DNA of 17,864 bases, taken from contig JBBSEZ010000185.1 of the NCBI GenBank assembly GCA_038239195.1, positions 1 through 17,864 of the forward strand, written 5' to 3'. The notes beneath the pieces were generated by a model. That model saw only the letters and a list, made by a program, of their open reading frames with translations, was not told the DNA's origin and ran no database searches. Shown piece after piece: positions 7,069 through 14,220 of the stretch. The position numbers and the translations under genes are program-made. Position 1 is the first letter of the stretch. The number at the start of each line of letters is the position of its first letter. Source of the stretch: JBBSEZ01 sp038239195. GTDB lineage: Bacteria > Planctomycetota > Planctomycetia > Gemmatales > Gemmataceae.

Positions 7069-8490
7069 TTGACCCACGTCCTCCTCACGGGCGCCACCGG
7101 ATTGCTCGGACAGTACGTCCTCCGCAACCTCCTGCTCGCCGGCACGCCGGTCGCGGTGCTGGTGCGCTCCCGGCGAGGCGAGCCCGCCGAGCGGCGCGTG
7201 GAACAACTTTTCGCCCCCTGGGAAGACGCCCTGGGCCAACCGCTCCCCCGGCCTGTCTGCCTCGAGGGCGACGTCAGCCGCGAGGGCCTGGCCCTTTCCA
7301 CGGACGACGGGGCCTGGGTGGCGGGGCACTGCCGCTCGGTGCTGCACAACGCGGCCAGCCTCACCTTCGTCGGTCAGGACCGCGCCCGGGAGCCCTGGCT
7401 CTCCAACCTCACCCGTGCCCGCAACGTCCTCGACCTCTGCCGCGGGGCCGGGGTGCGCGAGCTTCACCACGTCTCGACGGCCTCCGTGTGCGGGCAGCGG
7501 CCTGGCCCCGTCCTCGAGGACGAGGACGAGCGGCCGGGCGAGCTCCGCAACGATTACGAGCACAGCAAGTTCGAGGCGGAGCAGCTAGTCCGCGCGGCCA
7601 GCTTCCTCGAGCGTACCACGATCTACCGCCCGGCCATCCTCGTCGGAGACTCGCGGACCGGTTACACCGCGAGCTACCACGGCCTGTACACCTACGCCCA
7701 GTTCGTCGCCGTCTACCTTGCTTGCCTCGACCGGGGGCCCGACGGCCGCTACCCCTTCCCGTTGCGCCTCGACGCCACCGGCGACGAGCGGCGCAATCTC
7801 GTCCCGGTCGATTGGGTCTCGGCCGTCATCGCCCACGTGTTCCGCCATTCGGAGCATCACGGGCGCACCTACCACCTCACGCCCCTGCGCCCGGTGACGG
7901 CCGCGGAGATCGAGACTGCCCTGTCCACGTTTTTCAACTACTACGGCCCCTCCTTCGCGGGCCCCGGCTCCCTGGCGTGGGGCGACCTGAGCGAGCTCGA
8001 ACGGCAGTTCTACGACCACGTGGCGGTGTACCAGCCCTACTGGCTGGCCGAGCCCCTGTTCGACTGCCGCAACACGGGGGCCGCCGCCCCCCATCTGGTC
8101 TGCCCGCCCATCGACCGGGACTGCCTGCTCCGCCTGCTCGATTTCGCCGTCCGCGATCGGTGGGGCAAGGCCCGGCGCGGCCGGCGCTCCGGGGCCGCCC
8201 GCAAGGCGGGGCCCGTGGAGGCACTCGGGCAGGGAGGGGCCTGCGCCACGCAAGGCGAGCAAGACGGTCGCGCGCGGCAGGGGCCCGTAGGCGGGGGCCT
8301 CCTCCCTTGCCGCCGGGAACCGGAGGGCGAAGGGGCAGGCGCAGGCGACCGGCCAGGCGAGGAAGAACGTCAGCGCTGCCAGGGCAATCCCTTCCCACAG
8401 GTCAACATCGGGCCCCTTCACGAAAACGCCTCTCGCACCGCGGCGCCGCCGTTGACCGCGACCAGCTCGCGCCGGTTGTTGTGCCTGTAA
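7069..8490 (+). CDS. Extended SDR, NAD-dependent epimerase / thioester-reductase-like
   Basis: An NAD(P)-dependent extended SDR resembling the reductase domain that releases thioesters, or NAD-dependent epimerases. The Rossmann motif is GATGLLG (G8, G11, G14). The catalytic triad is S136/T137 (HVSTASV) and Y163-x3-K167 (YEHSK). RNLVPVDWV at 242-250 is typical of the male-sterility/Lys2-type reductase group. The start is TTG: the motif must sit near the N-terminus, and no other start exists between the preceding stop and 7069. Recognisable homology ends near residue 365 (about 8165). The last 107 codons are low-complexity Arg/Gly-rich and run 73 bases into the 3' end of the convergent DUF1501 gene, so the true C-terminus was probably lost through a frameshift or missing stop. 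A shift of frame would reach a TAG near 8288. The start and body are sound; the end is doubtful. Confidence 0.85.
   Translation: MTHVLLTGATGLLGQYVLRNLLLAGTPVAVLVRSRRGEPAERRVEQLFAPWEDALGQPLPRPVCLEGDVSREGLALSTDDGAWVAGHCRSVLHNAASLTFVGQDRAREPWLSNLTRARNVLDLCRGAGVRELHHVSTASVCGQRPGPVLEDEDERPGELRNDYEHSKFEAEQLVRAASFLERTTIYRPAILVGDSRTGYTASYHGLYTYAQFVAVYLACLDRGPDGRYPFPLRLDATGDERRNLVPVDWVSAVIAHVFRHSEHHGRTYHLTPLRPVTAAEIETALSTFFNYYGPSFAGPGSLAWGDLSELERQFYDHVAVYQPYWLAEPLFDCRNTGAAAPHLVCPPIDRDCLLRLLDFAVRDRWGKARRGRRSGAARKAGPVEALGQGGACATQGEQDGRARQGPVGGGLLPCRREPEGEGAGAGDRPGEEERQRCQGNPFPQVNIGPLHENASRTAAPPLTATSSRRLLCL
8172..8421 (-). pseudogene. Possible small membrane ORF coupled to DUF1501, without a natural end
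   Basis: A GTG codon at 8419-8421 overlaps the TGA of the DUF1501 gene (bases GTGA, 8418-8421), the usual arrangement for translational coupling. The frame starts MKGPDVDLWEGI and continues into a strongly hydrophobic stretch, ALAALTFFLAWPVACACPFAL, that could be one membrane segment. Third codon positions are GC-rich here, slightly more so than in the opposing plus frame. The frame has no stop until 7585 and soon runs antisense to the well-supported SDR body, so any real gene is truncated or frameshifted; the lower limit given is nominal. No family is recognised. It could equally be chance in GC-rich DNA. Confidence 0.25.
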
Positions 8491-9763
8491 GAGAGGTTGG
8501 ACTGGTCGATGCCCAGCGCGTGCAAGATCGTGGCGTGCAGGTCGTTGGGGTGGATCGGCCTCTCCACGGCCGCGTAGCCCACCGCGTCGGTCGCGCCGAC
8601 GACCTGCCCGCCCTTCACCCCCCCGCCCGCCAGCCACATCGAGTAGCCCGAGGGCGAGTGGTCGCGCCCCGGCGCCGGCCCCGGGTTTTCCGCCGCCGGC
8701 GTCCGCCCGAACTCCCCGCCCCAGACCACCAGCGTCTGGCCGAGCAACCCGCGCCTTTTCAGATCGGTCAACAGGGCGGCGACCGGCCGGTCGCTCTTGA
8801 GAGCCGCCGGGTCGTGGTTCTTGACGAGGTCGTTGTGTCCCTCCCACCCGCCGACGCGCACCTGGACGAAGCGCACGCCGCGCTCCACCAGGCGCCGAGC
8901 CAGCAGGCAAGAGGCGCCGACCTCGGCGGTCTCCTTGCGGCCGAGGCCGTAGAGGGCATGAACTTCCTTCGTCTCGCGCGCCAGGTCGAACGCCTCGCCC
9001 GCGGCGGTCTGCATGCGGAAGGCCAACTCGTAGGAGCGCAGGCGGGCCTCCCGTTCCGAGTTGCCGGCGTGGCGCTCGAGGTGGCGGCGCTTGAGGGCCC
9101 CGAGCAGGTCGAGTTGGGCGCGGCGCTGTTCCGCCGTGGTGTCGGCCGGGAGGGCGAGGGTTGGAGACGCCTTCCTTCTTGACGACGGTGCCCTGATGGC
9201 GCGCGGAGAGGAAGCTGGCCGACACCACGGCGGTGGGCCGGCCCGTCTCGCCGGCGACGAACACGACGAAGCCGGGAGGTTGCGGTTCTCGCTGCCCAGG
9301 CCGTAGTGCCCCCAGGCCCCGAGGCTCGACCGGTCGCCCACCTGCGTCCCCGTCCTGCTCAGGAACTCGGCCGGGCGTGGATCGGCGTGTCGTGGCGGCA
9401 GCTACGCAAGACGCACAACTCGTCGGTCAGCTTGCCGACCTCGGGGAAGAGGGCGGACACCGGCAGCCCGCTCTTGCCCCCGCGGACGAACTTGTGGGGC
9501 GAGGGGAAGAGGTTTGCGAGGCGCGACCGGGCAATGCGCGGCACGGCACGAGCGATGCTGTCGGGCACGGCCCGGCCGCGCAGGCGGTCGAGCTCGGGCT
9601 TGGGGTCGAAGGTATCGACCTGGCTGGGCCCGCCGCCCATCAACAGGAAGATCACCGACTTCGCCTTCGGAGCGGGCAAGGGCGGCGCCGCCGCGCGGGC
9701 CTCGCCTTCCAGGAGATCTTGCTCCTGCAAGAGGCCAACGAGGGCCATGGTGCCGAAGCGTAG
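8418..9763 (-). pseudogene. DUF1501 (Planctomycete sulfatase-like) gene, frameshifted and 5'-truncated
   Basis: The family is a secreted, Tat-exported protein of the alkaline-phosphatase/sulfatase-like fold, common in planctomycetes, with unknown substrate. Three frames are needed to read it. Frame one gives LRFGTMALVGLL (signal peptide remnant), MGGGPSQVDTFDPKP, LPVSALFPEVGKLTDELCVL and CRHDTPIHA. After a one-base loss near 9375 it gives EFLSRTGTQVGDRSSLGAWG. After another loss near 9272 it gives FVVFVAGETGRPTA and VVKKEG. After a one-base gain near 9158 it continues through LDLLGALKRRH, RFVQVRVGGWEGHNDL, VVWGGEFGRTPAAEN, GRDHSPSGYSMWLAGG and the natural end at 8418. All three indels are in short C/G runs. 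The N-terminus before LRFG, including the twin arginines, is missing where the transposase segment begins. The usual DUF1549/DUF1553 partner is not in the window. Base-calling errors could explain the indels but not the lost 5' end. Confidence 0.85.
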
Positions 9764-11280
9764 ATGAGTTTGAACGATCCAACCAACCTGCTGGCTTGCT
9801 CCGAGCGCGACGCCGACCTCTTCGCCAGCCAAATAAGGCAGGTGTCGGGCCAACGCCATCAGCCCCCGCCGGACGACCCGGGCGCCTGCGCCCGTGCCCA
9901 AGAGCCACGGCCCCTGTCGTGGGGGGGCAGTTTGTTCCTGTCGCTGTACAAGCAGGGCGCAATAACCAAGCTGGAACAGTATAGCTTCTTGCTGCGGTTC
10001 GTCACCCCTGTCACCGTTCAATGGCTGCACGCCGAGGAGTTGCAGGAGTTGGAGGACGATTTCCGGCGGTGGATCGCTCGCCTCTCCGAGGAGGGGGCCC
10101 AACGCACCATCCCCTGCCCTAGGCGGAACTGCACCGCAACCCTGCCCTGGCCCGCCTGCTCAACATCCAGGCCGTCGCGGACGTCCCCAAGCCCTGGAAC
10201 GTCTCGCGGTCCCTCGACGTGCTGGGCGAGCCGACCCTTTCCGCGCAGGCCCGCAAGATCTTCGACTTCCTCGTCCAGCGTCTGGGCGTCGCCATCCCCG
10301 ACCTGGGCCAGGACACTGCTGGCGACTCCGCGGCGCTGTCCGCCCGGCCCAAGAAGAACGCCAAGGCGGTCTCCGAAGAGATCGAGCAGGGGCTGCCTCA
10401 GCCCTCGGGCGGCCGCAAGGAGCACAAGGGCGACCACGGCGTGGTCGTCGATTCATTCGAGTGGTTCGGCTACAAGCACCACCTGCTGGTGGGCGTCGAG
10501 CACGAGGTGCCGCTGGCCTGGCACGTCACCGACACCAAGGCGGGGGACAACGAACGCGTCCCGGCCCTGCTCGAGCAGGCTCAGGCCAACCTGCCTGCGG
10601 GGCGCATCCAGGCGCTGGCTTACGACAGGGCGGCCGACGACGAGAAGGCCCACGATTTGCTGCACGGCGAGGGGATCAAGCCGCTGACCCAGGGCCGCAA
10701 GATGTGGAAGGAGGAGTTGGAGCGGCCGTCGCCGGACAAGGGGGGCAAGCGTTACCCGCTCAACGTGCTGCACGACGAGGCGGGCACGGCCTACTGCTAC
10801 GACACGGTCAGCAAGCCGCCGGTGATGCGCCCGATGGCGTACGTGGGCTATGAAAAAGATGGGGAAACGCTTAAATATCGGTGCCCGGCCAAGCACGAGG
10901 TCTGGACGTGCCCGAGCGAGGAGCGTTGCAACGAGGGCAGAGAGCTCGGCATGACCGTGCGGGTCGATCCGACCATCGACCTGAGGAGGTCCCCGCCGAT
11001 CCCGCGGGCGACCAAGCAGTTCGAGAAGAAGTGCAAGGCTAGGACGGCGGTGGGGCGGGTGAACGCGCGGATGAAGGTGTTCTGGGATAGACGACGGCAA
11101 CATCACGGGGGGGCGGCGGTTTCACGCCTAGGTGGGGGTGGTAATGGTGGTATGCGTGGGGCTGGCGACGTTGCCGGCGAAGACGGCGCGGCGCGAGGGG
11201 AGCATGGGCGGCACGCGGCTGGGGCCGATCGCGCTGGCGCTACGGGGGGCGAACGAGCAGAAGGCGCTGGACGGCGAAGC
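9764..11280 (+). pseudogene. Degenerate DDE transposase (IS4/IS5-like superfamily) remnant
   Basis: Clear transposase-like sequence starts near 10020 (WLHAEELQELEDDFRRWIARL). The frame then shifts near 10110-10122 and continues as ELHRNPALARLLNIQ, VPKPWNVSR and a DDE core. That core has VVVDSFEWFGYKHHLLVG (first Asp), HVTDTKAGDNE, and ALAYDRAADDEKAHDLLHGE (second Asp). The IS4-type R-x3-E-x6-K signature appears as RTAVGRVNARMK, with the catalytic Glu replaced by Gly (GGG, 11053-11055). A further shift near 11086 leads to DDGNITGGRRFHA, an in-frame TAG at 11129-11131, then VGVVMVVCVGLATL and a tail to about 11280. The first 250 bases are open but unrecognised. No terminal inverted repeats or target duplication could be seen, so element borders are unknown. 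It abuts the truncated 5' end of DUF1501. The enzyme is almost certainly inactive. Confidence 0.75.
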
Positions 11281-11549
11281 GGGGCGGGGGGAAGGCGCCG
11301 GCGTTGGGGGGGTCGCCAGGCCAGCGAGGGCGTCACCTCGGCGGGCCCGTGCGCAGGCTCGGGGGGGCCGGACAGCAGTTGAGCGCGCCGGGCAGAAAAA
11401 GCGGTGCGGCTCGACGGGGCCTTGCTGGCCCTGGGCGCTGCCGGTGCGCGCCCGGCCGCCTCGACCGACCTCTCTTGCCCCCCTCGTCCCGTTTGTGTGT
11501 CTATTTTCCCCTTCCTCACGCCTCAGAGCGCAACCGGCCCGGCCGCGGG

Positions 11550-12119
11550 TCACGGCGCGACGCCCGCCAGCTTCAACACTCGCGCCAGCGACTCCAGCGG
11601 CAGCCCGATCACGTTCGTCAAGCTCCCCTCCACCACGCGCACGTACGGGTCGTCCTTCTCCTCGATCGCGTACGCCCCCGAGTGCTCGCGCCACGAGCGC
11701 GTCGCCAGGTAGCGCTCCAGTTCCTCGTCGCTCAGCCTTGCAAACGCCACGCGCGTCCGCTCCTGCCAGACGAACTGGAGGTCGTCGGGCCGGCGCCACA
11801 CCACGACGCCGGTCCACAATTCGTGCTCGCGGCCGCCCATCTCGCGCAGGATGCCGCGGGCGTCCTCGGCGTCGGTCGGCTTGAGGACGGGATGGCCGTT
11901 GATCCAGCCGATGCTGTCGGCGGCGATCACCAGGCCCTCGTCGAGGGTGGGCGCGACGGCGGCGGCCTTGAGCCAGGAGACCGTCTGCACCATCGTGCGC
12001 GGGTCGTTGAAGCCACTCGCGGGCTCGTCGATGTTCGCCGGGCGCACCTCGAAAGGAAGGCCGAGGCGCGCCAGCAGTTCGCGGCGCCCGGCGGAGGCGC
12101 TGGCGAGGATCAGGCGCAC
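11550..12119 (-). CDS. maf: Maf-family nucleoside triphosphate pyrophosphatase
   Basis: 189 residues, normal for Maf. The family hydrolyses dTTP/UTP or modified nucleotides to the monophosphate and acts in house-cleaning or septum-related control. The N-terminal ILASASAGRRELL (4-16) is the substrate-binding block, with G11 where most members have Arg. NIDE (29-32), AADS (66-69, D68 as probable base), SGAYAIEE (147-154) and GSLTNVIGLP (165-174) follow in order. The start is GTG at 12119, giving the standard MRLILASAS; another GTG at 12137 would add six residues. It overlaps the end of the glycosyltransferase gene by 10 bases, which suggests translational coupling. Downstream, 11281-11549 holds no recognisable gene. 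Confidence 0.9.
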   Translation of the reverse strand: MRLILASASAGRRELLARLGLPFEVRPANIDEPASGFNDPRTMVQTVSWLKAAAVAPTLDEGLVIAADSIGWINGHPVLKPTDAEDARGILREMGGREHELWTGVVVWRRPDDLQFVWQERTRVAFARLSDEELERYLATRSWREHSGAYAIEEKDDPYVRVVEGSLTNVIGLPLESLARVLKLAGVAP

Positions 12120-13171
12120 TGGTTCTGGTTCCGCCACCGCAGCAACACCTCGTGCAACACCGGCCACAGGCGGTCGGGCGTGAGTTCCGCCATGCATTCC
12201 ATGCGGGCGCAGCGCTTCAGGCAACTGCCGGCGCACCACACCTTGGTTTCGACGGCGCGGTCGAAGGCGCCGTAGGGCCCGGTGAGGCTCACCTCCGTAC
12301 AAGTATAGGGGGCGACCACCGCCCGGCCCAGCGCCGCCGCCAGGTGCAGCGGGCCGGTGTCGTTGGCCACCATTGCATCGACGCGCGCCAGCAGCGCCGC
12401 CAGTTGCGGCAGCGTCGTCTTTCCGCTCAGGTTGCGCGTTGGCCCTGTCAGGCGCAGGCGCACCTCCTCGGCCAACTCGACCTCGTCGGCCCCCCCCACG
12501 AACAGGACCGTCCCGCCGAAGGCCGACTGCGCGGCCCGCGCCAGGGTGGCGAAGTGCGCCGGGAGCCAGCGCTTGGTCAGCCAGCGCGAGCCCACGCCCA
12601 GGGCCAGCCACGGGCGCGGGCAGTCGCGCAACTGCTCGTCGGCCCACGCGACCGCCTCGGCGGCGAGCGGGACGTGCGGCTCGTGGCGCCCGCCCGCGCC
12701 GAGGGCCTCCGCCACGAGCGCATAGCGGTCCACGGCGTGGAGCTTGCCGGGAACCGCGACGCAGTCGGTGTAGAACCAGCCGGCGCCTTCGCGCGTGCCG
12801 GCCAGGCCGACGCGGCGGGCCGCGCCGGTGGCGGCGGTCATGATCCCGCTGCGGAACAGCCCCTGAAGGTCGATGGCGAGGTCGAAGTTGCGCCGGCGCA
12901 GCTCGCGGAAGAAGCCGGCGCAGGTGCGCGCGGCGCGCCAGAAGCCCGACCGGACGGCGCCGCGGTCGAAGGCCAGCGTCTCGTCGAGGTCGCGATGGCC
13001 GCGCAGCAGCGGCTCGTAGGCGCGGTTGACGACCCACGCCACGTAGGCGCGCGGGAAGCGCTGGCGCAGGGCCGTCAGCACCGGCAGGGCGTGGACGACG
13101 TCGCCCAGGGCGCTCGGCTTGATGATGGCGATCCGCTCCGCGTTCAGGTCGCACAATGGGGGACGGGGCAT
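12110..13171 (-). CDS. Glycosyltransferase family 9, heptosyltransferase-like
   Basis: 353 residues with the two Rossmann-like domains of GT-B enzymes. GT9 members (WaaC/WaaF) add heptose to the lipopolysaccharide inner core from ADP-heptose. The N-terminal IKPSALGDVVHALPVLTALR (17-36) and DLQGLFRSG (101-109) are acceptor-side blocks. LALGVGSRWLTKRW (189-202) and VANDTGPLHLAAALG (268-282) are the nucleotide-sugar-side blocks with the conserved D271-T-G-P. A C-terminal cysteine cluster (C313, C317, C321, C326) is present, as in several GT9 proteins. The start is ATG with GAGG about 8 bases upstream. It is more WaaC-like than WaaF-like by eye, but the acceptor is not provable. No other LPS gene is near. 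It is probably co-transcribed with maf. The upstream gap contains an inverted-repeat pair. Confidence 0.92.
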   Translation of the reverse strand: MPRPPLCDLNAERIAIIKPSALGDVVHALPVLTALRQRFPRAYVAWVVNRAYEPLLRGHRDLDETLAFDRGAVRSGFWRAARTCAGFFRELRRRNFDLAIDLQGLFRSGIMTAATGAARRVGLAGTREGAGWFYTDCVAVPGKLHAVDRYALVAEALGAGGRHEPHVPLAAEAVAWADEQLRDCPRPWLALGVGSRWLTKRWLPAHFATLARAAQSAFGGTVLFVGGADEVELAEEVRLRLTGPTRNLSGKTTLPQLAALLARVDAMVANDTGPLHLAAALGRAVVAPYTCTEVSLTGPYGAFDRAVETKVWCAGSCLKRCARMECMAELTPDRLWPVLHEVLLRWRNQNQCA

Positions 13172-13187
13172 TCCGTTGCCTCGTAAC

Positions 13188-13279
13188 TCGTAGTGACAAG
13201 CGTCCTCGCTTGTCGGGCCTTCCCTCGACGGTTACGCCCACTCTCTGGCGACGACAAGCGAGGACGCTTGTCGCTACGA
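13188..13279. repeat. Pair of inverted palindromic repeats (REP/MITE-like)
   Basis: Each copy contains a 20-base palindrome with an 8-base stem and 4-base loop: GACAAGCG-TCCT-CGCTTGTC at 13195-13214 and GACAAGCG-AGGA-CGCTTGTC at 13253-13272. The copies face each other and lie within longer arms, 13188-13215 and 13252-13279, identical over 28 bases except one (T versus C next to the CGTAG flank). The 36-base centre is unique. The unit sits between the end of the TIM-barrel gene and the start of the GT9 gene, so it could end one transcript, stabilise mRNA 3' ends, or be a small mobile repeat. No long T-run follows either stem. Confidence 0.85.
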
Positions 13280-13325
13280 TTCCGACTTCGCCGCAGTTTC
13301 GCACACTTGCCCGTTCGACGCAACG

Positions 13326-14156
13326 TCACCCGGCCGCGCGCAGAAACGCCAGCGCCTTCCGTGCCGTCTCCACCGCGTCGTGACTGTGCCGGCTCAGCTC
13401 CACGTGGGCCCCTCCCTCGTAGCCGATCTCGGCCAGCGCGCCCAGCACCTCAGCGAAGTTCATCTCGCCCTCGCCGAACGTCAGGTGATCGTGAATGCCG
13501 CGCCGCATGTCTTCGAGATGAACGTTCCACAGCCAATCGCCCCACTCTCTCACGTGGTCGGCGATCGGAAGTTCCCCCTGGCAGTGTAGATGGCCGACGT
13601 CGAGCGTCAGGCCGAAGTGGTCGTGCCGGACCAGGTGGTGCAGCTTGGCGAAGCGCGGCATGGTGTCGATGAACATGCCGGGCTCCGGCTCGAACGCCAG
13701 GCGCACGCCGCGTGGTCCGGCATACTTGCACAGTTCGCAACAGCCCTCGGTGAGCCGCACCCAGAGCTCCCCCTCCGGCGCCGAATCGTCCGCCCGGCCC
13801 GACCAGAAGCTGACGGCATCGGAGCCCAGTTTGGCGGCGACCTCCACGGCTCGGCGCAGGAAGTCGAGGCGGTGCGCGCGCTCCTCCGCGCGACCGCTCA
13901 GCAGCGTCGGCTGGTGCTTGCGGCGCGGGTCGAGCAGGAAACGCGCCCCCGTCTCGATGACCGAGCGGAGGCCGTGGCGGCGCAGCAACGCCTTGACGCG
14001 GGCGAGTTGGGCCGGCATGTCGGCGTCGAACGGGTCGAGGGCGTGGTAGTCGAGGGTGAGGGCGACGCTCTGGTAGCCGAGCTCGGCGAGCAGCGCGATG
14101 GCGTCCTCGAGCCGGTGGTGGGCGAAGCCGTTTGTGTTGTAGCCGAGGAGGAGCAC
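13326..14156 (-). CDS. Sugar phosphate isomerase/epimerase-like TIM barrel (AP endonuclease 2 family)
   Basis: 276 residues from the chosen start; a TIM-barrel protein of the xylose-isomerase-like AP_endonuc_2 family. Members are metal-dependent isomerases, epimerases or dehydratases of sugars and inositols. Expected metal ligands are visible: E156 (AFEPEPG), D186 and H189 (LDVGH), H213 (NVHLED) and E253 (HVELSRH). The start is taken as GTG at 14154-14156, where homology begins (LLLGYNTNGF) and AGGA lies about 5 bases upstream. The open frame extends to a TTG at 14228, but that would overlap the divergent lipoprotein gene. A pair of adjacent cysteines (C139, C140) and C143 are unusual but outside the expected active site. 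Substrate is unknown; neighbours give no pathway. Confidence 0.88.
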   Translation of the reverse strand: MLLLGYNTNGFAHHRLEDAIALLAELGYQSVALTLDYHALDPFDADMPAQLARVKALLRRHGLRSVIETGARFLLDPRRKHQPTLLSGRAEERAHRLDFLRRAVEVAAKLGSDAVSFWSGRADDSAPEGELWVRLTEGCCELCKYAGPRGVRLAFEPEPGMFIDTMPRFAKLHHLVRHDHFGLTLDVGHLHCQGELPIADHVREWGDWLWNVHLEDMRRGIHDHLTFGEGEMNFAEVLGALAEIGYEGGAHVELSRHSHDAVETARKALAFLRAAG

Positions 14157-14220
14157 GGGTATCCTGGCGGTTGTGAGGGGCCCTGTTCTCTCAACACCTC
14201 TTGTAGCAGGAGCGAGCTCC

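Noticed and set aside
6987..9182. A 731-codon plus-strand frame
   Set aside because: Shadow of the extended SDR in the next frame and of DUF1501 in antisense; no motifs.
11281..11549. Search for a gene or element end between the transposase remnant and maf
   Set aside because: Open frames exist but are low-complexity; no inverted repeat matching the 9764 side and no clear terminator could be found.
12120..13304. Upstream extension of the maf frame to 584 codons
   Set aside because: The extra part overlaps the GT9 gene in another frame and is Arg/Gly/Pro-rich shadow sequence; Maf homology starts at the GTG at 12119.
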